Origin: Triatoma infestans | Lineage: Eukaryota > Arthropoda > Insecta > Hemiptera > Reduviidae | NCBI GenBank assembly: GCA_011037195.1 | Contig: JAAEAF010005007.1 | Coordinates: forward strand, 28,890 to 92,889 | DNA length: 64,000 bases | Direction of reading: 5' to 3' | In this document: in pieces, positions 11,161 to 22,733 of the stretch | How positions within the stretch are numbered: position 1 is the stretch's first letter | Layout: each line of letters starts with the position of its first letter | Position numbers and translations under genes: made by a program | Notes under the pieces: model-generated | Told to the model about the DNA's origin: nothing | Databases searched by the model: none | The model's input: only the letters and a program-made list of their open reading frames with translations

Positions 11161-13190
11161 CAAACTAAGTCAATATATAAACCGGTGGTTTGGTGGGCTA
11201 AGGCTGCAGTAGAGCACCAAAAGTGATCCTAGGTAGAGTGCAAAGACTTAATTGTCTCAGCACCACGCAAGCTGTGAGCGTTATACGTCCGCGGGTCTAG
11301 AAACCTTACTCGGACTGCCACCATTATAAATCTATATCCAATTTAAGACCAGGAAGGTTGCCCCATCTTACTACTAGGCGTCATTCGTCAGTAAAGATGA
11401 GGCAACTTTATCCTGGGCATGTAAACGGATCGTATGTTTCCTATTCACAACTTTGGGAATGATTTTCGTATCATAATATCAGTTAGATTAGAATGAACAT
11501 GAACACTAGTATATTATATGATTCTAACTGGTACTGTAACCACTCTATGACTGCAGAGAAAATCGAAGGCAGTCACTGTTTTCACATACCCAAAATTTTC
11601 ATTTCGGTGGGTTTAGGAAGATATGTCACTAAGGAGATTAAAAAAATGGAATCTTATCTTATCTTATACTGAAATCTGGAAAAAATGATAGTTATATATC
11701 AATAGGAGGATAGTTATATCAGGCTGCACTTAAAGCCACCGGTCTCAAGCTGGTGTGTAGTTGTACAGCTTGGAATCAATGGTTCCAAATCATAAAATCT
11801 ACACAGTCTGGAATTGTTTGCAGTGTAATAAAAGAGTGGGCAACTCATCTCACTCAATAATAACTAGCTCACTTTATGCATAATGTGTGAACAATGGGAA
11901 AGCGATCGTATTAGCCCTAAAAAATTCAAATAGATATTTTATGTGTCAGGGACCTTCGAAAAGTGTTTCAAAGTCAGCGACAACATGAGTTTATTACGAC
12001 TCACGTTACAGCAATCAGAGCGAATCCTAATAGAGGCAAAGCAATGGTCAAATTTTCGCAGATGGTTACGGCAGACTTGCTGAACCAAAGCCGCTTTGGC
12101 CGTAAGTGTTTAAGCGGGGTATGTTGACTGGATACTGCAGGTTGATAGTGGTTATTATTGCAGGCTTTGCTTGATTGGGGAAGACAACTGCTCATTCATT
12201 GTTCTCTGCCATTCGTGAGACTAAGAGCGAGATTCCTCAAACTGGGCCCTGAGTCGCGACGGGGAAAATCTCTTAGGAGGCTTTCAGCGTCTGCTTGTGA
12301 GCACTAGACTTATGTATAAGCTCAGCGTGTCACATGTTTAACCTAAGTTTACTAGGGAATTTTGCCATAGATCCTTCTGAATTTCTGGATCGCGGTGATT
12401 GTTGTAACCAATTTCCCTCTCTGTCTATTCCATTCCCTTCTAAACCTTTACCATATGTTATCCCATTGCTCATTCTAAAGTAAGAAATGGATGTAAATAA
12501 AAAAAAAAAATGAATCAAATGTTAAAATATTGTTCGAGAATTCAACAGTTCGACAGTAAAATATTGAATAATGGTGTAAAACAGGGTAGGAAAACTCTTT
12601 GTATTGGACTTTAAAAAATAGAGGGGGGGGGGGAGGGCGGAAAACTTATTAAATGTCAACTGGTAAAATCCACTTGCTATTTCTTCGCCTAAACAGAAAA
12701 AGAGTTTCCATCATTTAAATAAGAGAACGAAGCCGAGATGTATTCTAAGTCTAGCATGCTGGCAATCTATAAGAGAGCTAGTTGGAAGAGCTTGTTCTAA
12801 TTTGTTAGGCCGTCACTTGATGACGCCATCTACTTTTTCATCCTTAAATAAAACAATTGAAAATTTCTCTTCTTCATTATTATTTTTTTTTTTTTTTGCC
12901 GAAGAAAGGACTATTGTCTCTTTTATATTTATTATAACTTGGTTTTTAAAAATTAAAAAACTAAAAGTCAATTCTATAATCAATTATTTGTTGAATAAAT
13001 TTGTTTTGATTTCAACTCTAAGCTGTTATATCATTTTTATCATTCACTGGAACCTTTCATATGAATGATACAAATTATCGCCTCTGAAAACATCAATTTC
13101 TAACTTTGGAATATCTGCAAACAGAAAAAAGAGTTTCCACCCTATATGATAAATTAATTCGCAAATTTGTTATATCATTAAAACATGAAA
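11161..13190. other. Unclassified DNA, no supported gene
   Basis: About 11180-11420 is unusually GC-rich and looks like an unrecognised repeat body. About 12000-12310 is also GC-richer, with a 64-codon minus-strand ORF lacking recognisable motifs. A G-run lies near 12623. 12640-13060 is AT-rich. I cannot support a gene. Confidence 0.3.
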
Positions 13191-13195
13191 GAAAG

Positions 13196-15090
13196 TAAAA
13201 AAAAAAAAAATAATCTGGTGTGAAACACTCACTAACAACTTTCTTTTACTACAATTTTCAACATTATGATTGATAAAATTTTATATTTATTTAGAGTATC
13301 AATTTAATGAAATTCGTTGAAAACTGAAAAAAGACTGTTCAGTAAAAGCGCACTTCCGATTTACTAATTTTCTTGAAAATCGGAATTTTGGCCATCTATT
13401 TATTTATAATTAATTTTGTTTTATATTGTAAAATTGTATGGTCAACTATGATAGCACTTTAGAGGTGTATTGGAATCAGTTATCGGATCCCAGATGTATC
13501 GGAATCAGATGACTTGAAGAGGGATTTGATGTGAAGAATAGGCGGAAGTTAATTTAGAGATTTTAGAGAGTTATTACTTGAAATACGAAACACTGAATTT
13601 ACAAAAAATAGACTATATTTTAACAATAATTTAAATATTTGAAATAGGTAACTACAATTAATATAAAATGATTGAAATAGATAAATAATTTAAAATGATT
13701 TAAAGAGATAAAACTACAAACAATTTAAAATGATTTAAATAGATGAAAAACTAAGATGCACAACTATAAAATGTTTGTTAATAAGTATATGCTTTAAACC
13801 TTGTATAGGGACGCGCTCGCGAAACTGATGTATAACTGATGTGATACTGGTTGTATCTCTGATGATGTACTGCTCGTAACTGGTACTATAATGATGTTGT
13901 ACTGATCCCCTCCTCCAGTGGGGCGAAGTTATATTAGTATTACTCACACATTAACAGGTGTGTAAGTAATAGTCACATTAAGACATCTCTCGCAGTGTGC
14001 CGACCTTGGTCAGGTCGGTGACCAGTGTGATTTAGGTCAGTGGCCAGATTGGCGACAGATGGTCGCCCGTCGGTGATTATCAAAGACTGGTGGCCTTGAG
14101 TGTTTGTTGGCCCTTGCACGAAAGGAACATCGGCCAGGTGGCTTCTGTACAATAATGATCCTTGTTTGAAAGGGTTTTAGCGGTGCTTCTCTTTGACTGT
14201 GTGTATTGACCCTTGTTTGAAAAGGTTTTTGTTTGGCGCGGCTGTTGTCTTGAAGATAGCGGCTGGCTGGAGCCACTAGGTTATAAATTATATCCTTTCT
14301 TCTTAAGTTATTGATATGACATCAGAGGAAAACATAACTCCCACCCCTTCCCCAAAAGCCTCTTTAAATGATTTTACCAAGAGAAATATTACAAATAAAT
14401 ATGGCAGCTCTTTGTATCTGTAGTTCACATCCATGGTTTAAAGAAAAAATCGTCAGAGCAGTTTTTGGTGAAAATAAGAGAAAATTCAAAAATACTTTTT
14501 AATAAAAACGCACTTTCAAAAATCCGATTTTTTTTTTTTTTCAAACTCGGAATTTCAACAAAACATTTAATTCTAATATTAATATTATTAGACGACACAA
14601 TTGTATTAGTAAACTGAAATATCACTTTAGGGGAAAAACTTCACCCCACCTTTCCCCCAAAAGTGCCCTTAAATGAATTTTCCCAGAGAAATGTCTTGAG
14701 TAAAAGATGTAGATCTTAGTATGTGTAGTTGGTATACCAAGTTAGAAAATCTGTGGAAGCATTTTTAACAAATTTGCAAAAAAAGTAAAAAAAAAAAAAA
14801 AAAAAACATTTAGTAAAGTGATAGTTCCGGTTGAAGAATTTTGACAGATAACCTACTGTTTGATCCCTTGCTAATACCTAAACGGGATATCAAGTTTGAA
14901 CTTTCTATGATTTTTTTCGTTTTTGAGCTATGCTCTTCATATTCATAAACACACACACACAGATCATTTTCTAAAAACCAAAATTTTTTTGGACTCAGGG
15001 GACCTCAAAACGGATATTTCTGCTGAAAACTCGATATCGAAAATTTGACACGATTACAATACTTCCTCTTAAAAGGAGTTAGAGAAAGTA
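13196..15090 (-). repeat. R1 repeat copy interrupted by a solo LTR
   Basis: Reverse-orientation R1. Its 3' end (ggtgtgaaacactc on the plus strand) is at about 13218 and its 5' end (gattacaatacttcctctt) at about 15050-15075. The R1 text breaks at 13465 and resumes at 14329, with the LTR between. The CA microsatellite near 14949-14962 is the internal GT stretch of R1. Confidence 0.7.
13466..14324 (-). mobile_element. Solo LTR (Ty3/Gypsy-type) nested in R1
   Basis: Homologous to 49636-50417 and to 31891-32553: shared ccagccagccgctatc, ccacctggc, ccatctgtcgcca, cacacctgttaatgtgtgag, a TATA-like aatataac and agttgtgcatcttagtt. A 4-bp direct repeat, gagg, flanks it (13462-13465 and 14325-14328). 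The R1 host sequence reads through across the insertion. No gag or pol is present, so it fits recombination between two LTRs. The element may include about 28 bp beyond the LTR end, where a ctgattcc..taca end motif is doubled. Confidence 0.75.
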
Positions 15091-15850
15091 ATGAAACTGT
15101 CTAGCCAATAATATATCTTGTATGCAAATATACCCAAAAAAAAAAAATTGTTGAATTTTTAACTAGAAAACTTTGAAGAGAAAAATTTCTTTTCCATTAA
15201 AATTAAGAGTATTAATGTAGTATATACTCTGTTGTGTACTTCGTTGACAATACAATCCTCTTAAGCTGACAAACTTCGCATATATATATACTATACGTAA
15301 AGTATATATATATTCTTGCTATACAAAATACGGTTTACTTAAGCTAATTACCATGTTCATAATTAATTATCCTGTACCTGTTTGCACCTGCTTTATTATC
15401 ACCGTGCCGACGCTATCCTAAGACTACCTTCAACGGCAACATCCTATGTAGTTTTACATATAAGTAGAAACATGAAAAGAGACATTATTTATATATGTAT
15501 ATACCATGTATACATGTTTTATTTATTTTTCTACTAGATTTTCACAGCTAAATAAATTTACTACCCAGTATAGTGGAATTAAATCTATTTTATTATGTTT
15601 GTTGTTTATGTGTATCTGTATGTGTTTGGTCACAGTTTTGTTTAGCTTTTATAAAATTAAAATTAAAAATTAATATAATAATATAAAATTATAATTAAAA
15701 TTTATTTATAATGTATTCTTCAAAACATGCTATTTATTATACACTATTTTCTAATGTATAATCATAATTTATAATAATTCTATTTTGTCATTAAACATAC
15801 ACACATAGTAACATAACCTTATAACCTCCCCAAATATATACAACTAACAA
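15091..15850. other. AT-rich, no gene seen
   Basis: Strongly AT-rich with TA-rich runs near 15280-15312. No coding or repeat identity assigned. Confidence 0.35.
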
Positions 15851-15990
15851 ACCAACAAGTGTGAGTGTAACAGAAACATTACGTTGAAGTGAACTCTTTA
15901 CACAAACTTGGTGAATTTGCTCTGACAATGGATGAAAATCTGAAACTGGTCGGGAACAAAATGAATGTACATGCTACGACGGATGAACTT
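15851..15990 (+). repeat. Single foldback arm, degraded hammerhead-like motif
   Basis: Matches the right arm of the foldback at 2727-2857 (agtgaactctttacacaaac, ggtgaatttgctctgac, atgctacgacggat). The core reads CTGACAA...GAAACTGGTC, so GCGA/CCGG positions are mutated relative to 2793-2822. No partner arm is nearby. Confidence 0.55.
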
Positions 15991-17316
15991 TACCAGAAGC
16001 TTTTATAAAATGTTTTATTATTATTAATAATTCTTTTTTAACAGATGTAAAAAAAAAAGAAAGAAACATTACAATTATACTTAATTGCACATTTTCACCG
16101 AAACTTTGGTGTCTAACCAATGGCAAAGTTTAACGGGTAAATCAACTTTGGGCGTTCTGGGCTTTAGTTTTTGAAATTTTTTAATCACATGTTTGGAAGC
16201 AATGAGTGTCTGTACTCATGTTTTCAAGTATATTGAGCTCGAAAAAGATGTTCTAGAAATTGATCTGTGCATTTAAATTTGAAATTGTTCAAATAGAAAC
16301 AATTAAAAACCCATTAAATTAAGGTATTAAAACCCATTTTTATGACTATTTATCCCCGTCACAAGCTAACGTATCCATAAAGGATCCGAATTTTAAATTT
16401 AGATTTGTGGGCGTGTTCCACATAATATTTCTCAGTTCCTCACTAAATAATGAGAATAATGTATGAAAGGAAATAACAATACGAATATTGGCTGGTAATA
16501 TAAGCATTCAATGTCAAAATTAAATTATTCAAGTCAATACTACATTCTAAGTCCATAAAAAATGAATCTGTATAAAACGCCATCAGTCGAATCCGCCATC
16601 AACTTAACAGGCGGATAGGATTTGAAAGAAAGTTTAAAAGCGAAATTTACTGCAGTATGAATGAAAAAAGCATGTGCGTATGCGCAATAACACTGAGCAT
16701 CAGGATATACAATGTAAAGAAAATAAAATGAACTACTTAGGAAGAAAGATGTTTGCACATAGAAAGTAGTTTTCAGGGAAATCTAGATGGAACTAGGAGA
16801 AGCTGTAGAAAGTGGCAGCGTTGGGCTGATATTTTGCGGGATGCCAAGAAGTTGGCCATGAAAAATTAAAAAGAAGATGCAAGAAATAGAAGTTGGTGGA
16901 GTTCTTTGATTCGTCAGGCCAAAGACGTGAGCGTAGCGACGGTGGGAAAGTAGAATGACTTTTTACAATTATTGTGCAGTAGAATAAAAATATTAAAATA
17001 ATCATGTGAGTATACTCAGTTTTTCTTTCGTTATAATTTTTATATTCAAAAGATTTTTTGCTCCTCAACTTTTTGAAGTATTCGTGAATTCGCCATATTA
17101 GCGAAAGAGTCCTTGGTACCAAAAGTAATTAGTTAATGATCCCGTGTTTAGACATTATAATACAAATTGGAATACTAACGATTTAGTAGAAATCATCTTG
17201 CAGTAGAAATCAGTATTCTTGATATTGCTGGATTCAGTGATACAATGAGCAGTTATAACAAGGTTTTCATCAATATAAATTTACAATAAACATACATTAA
17301 AAAAAAAAAACACTTA

Positions 17317-17322
17317 TTTATT
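17317..17322 (-). terminator. Poly(A) signal of cuticle gene A
   Basis: AATAAA on the minus strand about 100 nt past the stop codon, followed by a T-rich downstream stretch. The paralogue has the same hexamer at 27922-27927. Confidence 0.6.
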
Positions 17323-17422
17323 AATTATTTAACTACAAAATCGATAATGTATGGAAGTTGTTGAAATATATTTTCTCCAATGATCAAATTTACAAAACAT
17401 TACGAACGATGTCAATTTTGAA

Positions 17423-18294
17423 CTACGTGAATACTGGTTCAAGCACAGGTTGCTGTACAGGTATGGCCGAACTCTGTGGATGAAAGCCTAGTTCATCAGC
17501 AGTATATGTGACTTCTACAGGAACACCTTCTGGTGATGTGAACTTATAAGATCCTTGTTTTACAAGTACATTATCTTCACCGTCAGGTGTCGGTTTCAAT
17601 GCACCTTGTTCGCTAAATATCGTGCCATCAGCAATCTGATACCTAGAATGAACAGGAAAATGGTGGTAATTAGCCATTAATTGGGCTTAGAAATGGTATT
17701 GTTTGTCAATCTGTCTCCTAACAAACTCGTAAAAATTAATCGTGATAGAATACCGAGTTTAAAGTTAACTTTTTTTAGATTACCGTGACTTCTCTCGATA
17801 ACCAGACTAGACAGTTTCTCTAACTTGTATACTAACTGCTCACTTGGGGTCCTACCGCTTCTGTTAAACACATTCTTTCTCGAGAAAATTATTTATAAGT
17901 TTTATAAGGATGTGTGTACTCTGCCCTCAATGACCATCACTCCATACATTATATGAGGGTTCGTCCAGTTATTTAATATAAAAAGCAATTTATTATATTT
18001 AATAATAAAATTTCCAACTATTTAGAAAATTGTCATTAACAATTTTAAGACAAATTCATGCAATTAAAGAAATACATAATATAAGTATTCCACACCAGAT
18101 TTATTTAAAGTTATTTTGTCTTATAAATAAATAATTATTGAAGCATATTTAAATACTTACTGTAAAGCATACTGTCCGACTTCGTCTCTTGTTTCTACTC
18201 GTGATATCAATGGGAAAACTTCTGGATCTTTAGTTCCCTGGGGAAAAGCTAAACTGACTGCAGCTAAAGCCACTATTATTGTAAGAGTATACAT
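17423..18294 (-). CDS. Cuticle protein, RR-1 type (gene A)
   Basis: Two coding exons, 18294-18161 and 17642-17423, joined across a 518-bp intron with donor CA|gtaagt and acceptor ctag|G; a codon is split at the junction (CA+G, Gln45). Total 117 residues plus stop. Residues 1-16 form a signal peptide (MYTLTIIVALAAVSLA), so the product is predicted to be secreted. The C-terminal half is a short Chitin_bind_4 / Rebers-Riddiford RR-1 domain with GSYKFTSPEGVPVEVTYTAD then ELGFHPQSSAIP, fitting the consensus G-x-Y-x(6)-G-x(3)-V-x-Y-x-A-D-E-x-G-F-x-P. RR-1 proteins bind chitin, typically in flexible cuticle. Family naming (endocuticle glycoprotein-like) is inferred from motif and length. The reading frame, splice sites and promoter are intact. 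A duplicate lies at 28019-42243. Confidence 0.9.
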
Positions 18295-18367
18295 GGTTTT
18301 TAAGGTATAAAAAAAGAATTGCGGAGCTTGCCTGTGTCAATGGTTGTGTTTAACCGACTGTGTTCAA

Positions 18368-18404
18368 ACTGATGTTATTACCAAATAATACTCCACTATA
18401 TATA
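18368..18404 (-). promoter_or_regulatory. Core promoter of cuticle gene A
   Basis: TATATATAG (18404-18396) followed by an arthropod initiator TCAGT (18372-18368). The TATA start lies 34 nt upstream of the initiator A, and the initiator is about 75 nt before the ATG. Spacing is the same in gene B. No upstream hormone-response site could be assigned by eye. Confidence 0.65.
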
Positions 18405-18929
18405 CTAGTTTATAGTTTTAGAAAAAAAACAAGATATTTTTAGAAAAGTTGAATTAACCAAATGTAATAAAAATTGTACTGTTAGTTGTTTGTTTATACA
18501 TCGAAAGCTTTTAGCAGGGTGTGTTTTGCATAAATATGACAGTTATATGTGTCGAAAATTGCTTATATTCTATGGTCATATAATTACTTAATGGATGATC
18601 ATTAAATAGTTATTTTTTGTTTAAATTATCACTTATTTTCTTTATTTTTATTGTATTTTCTTAAATAATTAATTATCCTTCATATTTGTTATCTTTTATT
18701 AATAAATGTTAATTTGAATAATGGAGTCACATTATTAGAGGCACAATAAAGAAGCTCTATTTTTGTAAAGCCCCATATAAATCTAGTCTTACAAAGTGAT
18801 TATTAATTTATAATGCGTAACTAATAACATAATAACTTTTTCTGTTTCTTATTTCAAGGCATATCTCTTAGAATTTTCCAAGCTTGATATTATTTTTTGT
18901 AGTTTCTCTTTATTGTCGACTGAATTGAC

Positions 18930-20440
18930 TTTCTTGTATTATTGTAAAGAAAGTATTGCATTCTTCTTATTAGAAATGCATATTCTGATGTCTTTCAACA
19001 TCAGAAATTCGAAAGTTTGGATTCAAACTTGCATTTCACACTCGAAAGTGTGGATGTTAAAAATTACGCTAGTGTTTTTATGTATTGCCACTGTTCGTTA
19101 TTTAATTTAATATTTTAATTTGCCGCCAATTTCTTGTAATAGTTTTATTCTGGAGGGCGGGTCTTAACACTATCTTAGTAAATTTTACTAATCCACTCTT
19201 ATATCATTCGGACTTTTTACTTATCCGTTCTTGAATCATTTATTAAACTTTCCTAGTCTATTATGCCATTTGCTAGGAGCTCACTGTCCATAGGCCGGCA
19301 ATGCACGATAGATGTTGATCCACGATAGATGTTCAATGGTTAAAGATGTTGACGCGCCCTTAAATTAAAAAAAAAATTAGACCGTGTTCTGTACGTAACA
19401 AGCGGATAACCCCTTTGCGGAAGATAACTTCTCTTGCTGTCCTATTAAGCGTTTGAACGAGTAGGACAACTAATTACCCGATGAAGTCGGCCATACAATT
19501 CTTCCGGCCTATGCAGTTCACATATACTTGAGTGCAGCGGTGCTTGTTTCTAAGACGAATACCGCCCGGTCTGTTACCTCCGGTTGTGTTTTTGTAATGC
19601 CGCACATGTCCGGACATTTTGTTAATTAGATCGTTGATGATATTCTGATTCACAGAGACTTAAGCTTGTCTAGTTGTGCCCGTTCACCTATGCAGTTACC
19701 ACATGTTACTTCCGGGGTCTTCTCTCTGGTATGCCATACAAGTTTACCTCACTCTTAATTGTTATCCACATTTATCAACTGAAGCTTGCAGAGTGTGGTG
19801 AAGAATCTTCTGGACTCGGATGCATTTAAGGGCTATATCTCTTTTGTTATTTTACCCTTTGTTTCGAGGTCCTCAGGATAACGAATAAGGAATTCTGCGT
19901 ATCAAGATAAGCGACTTTCCTATGGTCTATGTTGTATCAATAAAATTAAACAGTTCCTTTTTTGTCATTGTCTAATTAGTTGTTGTATAGAGACTACGAA
20001 AGGGACTAATTTTCTTTTTCTAATTTTCGAAAGGGACTATTTATTTCCATATTTATTTACATTTTAAATTTGAATTTTATATTATACGGTCCACTCGTAT
20101 TTACCATATTTACATTTTTCCTTTATTTACTAAACCGTCAGTTTAAACTCAAGAACCATAAATCTTAGAAAGTTCCAATTGATATTTCATCTGGATACCG
20201 CAAGGCAATCCGACAATCAAGTTTTTGTCGAAAATCGTTAAAGCACTTTACTGAATGGATTTTACGGCATTTTCGGATTTTCTCCGAATCATGTAATGGT
20301 GGCGCCTCGGTAGGCTTCTAAAGGGAACTATTGAGCTCAACTACTGTTTGGTGAATTTGTTAGCATGATTTCATTACAATAATAATGGAGGAAATTATGC
20401 TAAAGGAATGTCGCATGAGTGTCACACCAGATTTTTTAGC
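18930..20440 (+). repeat. R1-like repeat interrupted by an R2 copy
   Basis: R1-superfamily text (aaagaaagtattgcattctt near 18947) is interrupted at about 19085 and resumes at about 20140 with ctcaagaaccataaatctt and a ttactgaatgg block, ending near gtgtcacaccagatttttt (20428-20446). The interrupter is R2 (aatttgccgccaatttc at 19119). The copy at 44760-45020 lacks the insertion. The ORF at 18913-19110 is not credible coding sequence. Confidence 0.5.
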
Positions 20441-20559
20441 TCCGGCAATTTTTGTTTCAGTAATGTTTGCGCTTACACTCAACATACAAAAAATCAAATC
20501 TATATTTTTACACTTCCATGGGATTTTCTACTTATGTTTCCTAGATAACCGAAGATGCG

Positions 20560-21330
20560 ACTGTTCGGTATTTATCTAAATTCAAATTTGCCGCCGTAAA
20601 AAATTTAATAACTAAATATAAAATATAACTCTGTAGGCTGTGTCCTAATGGTGAGTGGGGGTAGTCCTTTATTGGCCCTTCCTCTCAGTCACAAGTTAAC
20701 ACTCGAGCAAGCAACATATGTATGTGCGAATATTTACCTATGCGATTTAGACTTCCGCTTTTCCTGTCGGTGAAAACCCATGAATTGCCACATCTGGTTT
20801 TCCTCGGAGTTAGTAGTGATAAGTCGATTTCTTGTCGGGTGAGTGTCTCCGGATTCTCCCGGCCTGTTAAGGTTGAACGGCCAAGCACGTGGTCTACTTC
20901 CGTTGCTTCTCCGGCCTTACAGCTTTCCGGGAGCCCGTTTAAATTTTCATCTATTTTCATCAGCCGTACTGTGTGGACAACGACGCTGGAATTACAGGCA
21001 TATGGTTCTTTTTTGTTTCCTTTCCTGTCTCCTATTTCCTTGAATTCTCCATATGGGCTGAAGGACTTCAGTCGGACCACACTAATTTTAAAGGTGTCTG
21101 CGTTTAAAGGTAAGCGCCACTCCTTTTGGCTTGTTGAATTTGATAACTATTTTTTGCTACTCATTTTGCATTTATTTAATATTCATTTGTTCATGTTATA
21201 TGAGCCCATTGGCTCACTCTTTAATCTTTCTATACAGTCCACTTACTATTTTCTGTAACTTAATATTCACATAATATTTTCTTTTAAATTTTACTTTATT
21301 TCATCTATTTTTATTTGACAGAACTCACCT
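20560..21330 (+). repeat. R2 repeat copy with opposed open frames
   Basis: Shares ctgttcggtatt, aaatttgccgccg, gtctgcgtttaaaggtaagc and tatacagtccact landmarks with 1-1110 and 19085-20105. Unlike those copies, 20690-21100 is noticeably GC-richer and open on both strands (178 codons plus, 131 codons minus). Neither translation carries a domain I recognise. The gtaagc following the conserved block resembles a splice donor. A degraded transposon or captured exon is possible, but no function can be assigned. Confidence 0.4.
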
Positions 21331-21659
21331 TTTAATTTTCGTTTATTATTCATTTTATTACCTGTTTTTTTTACCAAACAGCGACATTAAATAGAATAAC
21401 AGCAATTTAGTGGCTAGTTTGGTTGAAAGTTGTATACGCGTATGAGTAACACTGTTAAAAACCCCACCAAATATAAGCGTACGGTATGTGCCTATAAGTG
21501 TGTTTTTTCCTGGTGGATACTAATAGGTCTGGGATTAATTTTTCCACTTATTCCAATGTATATAATAATGATAAAATATAGTGGCAAATATTATTGAAAA
21601 TTTGAAATTCCTAAATTTTTGAATGTTTAATAAATTTCATAAATTAATAAATTCGGTGT

Positions 21660-21890
21660 CCTCTCGCGGTGATCCGGTGGCTAGCGCACTCGCCTTTCGT
21701 GCGAGAATTCAGGGTTTCATTCCTGTGAGGGCAATGTTGGTATTCACCCAGCATCGTGATAAAAAGTGGGAAGCCAAAGTTAGTTGCGCCCTAGGTAGCA
21801 AAGACCCGAACTAAATGGCTGGAAACTGCGATGTGTTTACCATACGCCCTTCTATTCAAATCGCCGTCTAGCAATCCTTGGCCCTTCATG
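21660..21890 (+). mobile_element. tRNA-derived SINE (family S3)
   Basis: The head reads tgatccggtggctagcgcac, with an anticodon stem-loop ctcgc-ctttcgt-gcgag (TTC, Glu-like) and a degraded B box gggtttcattcc. The body has aaaagtgggaagccaaag and gcaaagacccgaactaaatg. A diverged copy is at 55990-56200 with the same order. Confidence 0.65.
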
Positions 21891-21934
21891 TGGTTTTAAT
21901 AAATTCGGCAAACTGCTCACTAACAAGCTTTTTT

Positions 21935-22733
21935 TTTAATTTCTCTTACTCCTAGTAAGAGGAAGTATTGTAATCGTGGTCAAATTTTCGATATCGAGTT
22001 TTCACCGGAATATCCCTTTGAGGTCCCCTGAGTCCAAAAAAGTGGTTTCTAGCAAATGGTTGGGTGTGTGTGTGTGTGTGTGGTGTGTGTGTGTGAACAG
22101 CATGTGCTCAAAAAAAAAAAACTGTAGAAAGTTGAAACTTGATATTCCGTTTAGGTAACACAATGGGATCTCACTGTGCGTTATCTGTCAAAATTCCTTA
22201 ACCGGAAGTACCACTTTACTAGTTAGTTTTTTTAATTTTTTGCGTTTTTCTCAAAAATGGGTCTGACGATTTTCTTTAAACTTAGTACACTATCAACAAC
22301 ATTATACAAGAAACTACAACTTTTATTTGAAATATTTCTCTGGGAAAATTCATTTAAGGGCACTTTTGGAGGAGGGGTGGGATTAGGTTAACCTCTAAAG
22401 TGCTATTTCAGTTTATTACCAATTCGGTCATTTAAATAATGTTAATTATAATTAAATATGTTGTTGAAATTCCGAGTTTGAAAAAATCGGATAACCGAAA
22501 GTGCGTTTGTTTTAACCCTTTACTAAATAATTTTTTCACTTTTTCGCGATTTTCTCAAAAATGGCTCCAACAATTTTCTTGAAATTTCTTATATAAACTA
22601 ACCATACAAAGATCTACAACTTTTATTAGAAATATTTCTCAAATTTGACACACAAACTATAAAATTTGTCGGTTATAATTTTGAGAACTGGAGTAAGAGC
22701 AAGTTGTGTGAGTGTTTCACATCAAATTTTTTT
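21935..22733 (+). repeat. R1 repeat, copy with shortened second unit
   Basis: Begins ttctcttactcctagtaaga, has a GT microsatellite at 22065-22096, a first internal unit from 22250 and a second unit truncated near 22640 (jump from aaatatttctc to an aaatttgacacac block). Ends gtgtgagtgtttcacatc. Confidence 0.7.

Larger units (their letters stand above)
16320..20580. repeat. Segmental duplication block A
   Basis: Corresponds to block B, which is split into 24130-28320 and 41640-44420. Homology covers gene A, about 1.1 kb beyond its 3' end, the intron and more than 2 kb upstream, where the two blocks are almost identical (for example 18913-19110 with 42861-43058). Upstream of the gene it contains an R1-like element (18930-19085 and 20105-20440) interrupted by an R2 copy (19085-20105). 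Both blocks share that nested insertion, so it predates the duplication. Confidence 0.75.

Noticed and set aside
18913..19110. A 65-codon ORF conserved at 42861-43058
   Set aside because: The match comes from the segmental duplication. The ORF runs across an R1-like/R2 junction and has no promoter or domain.
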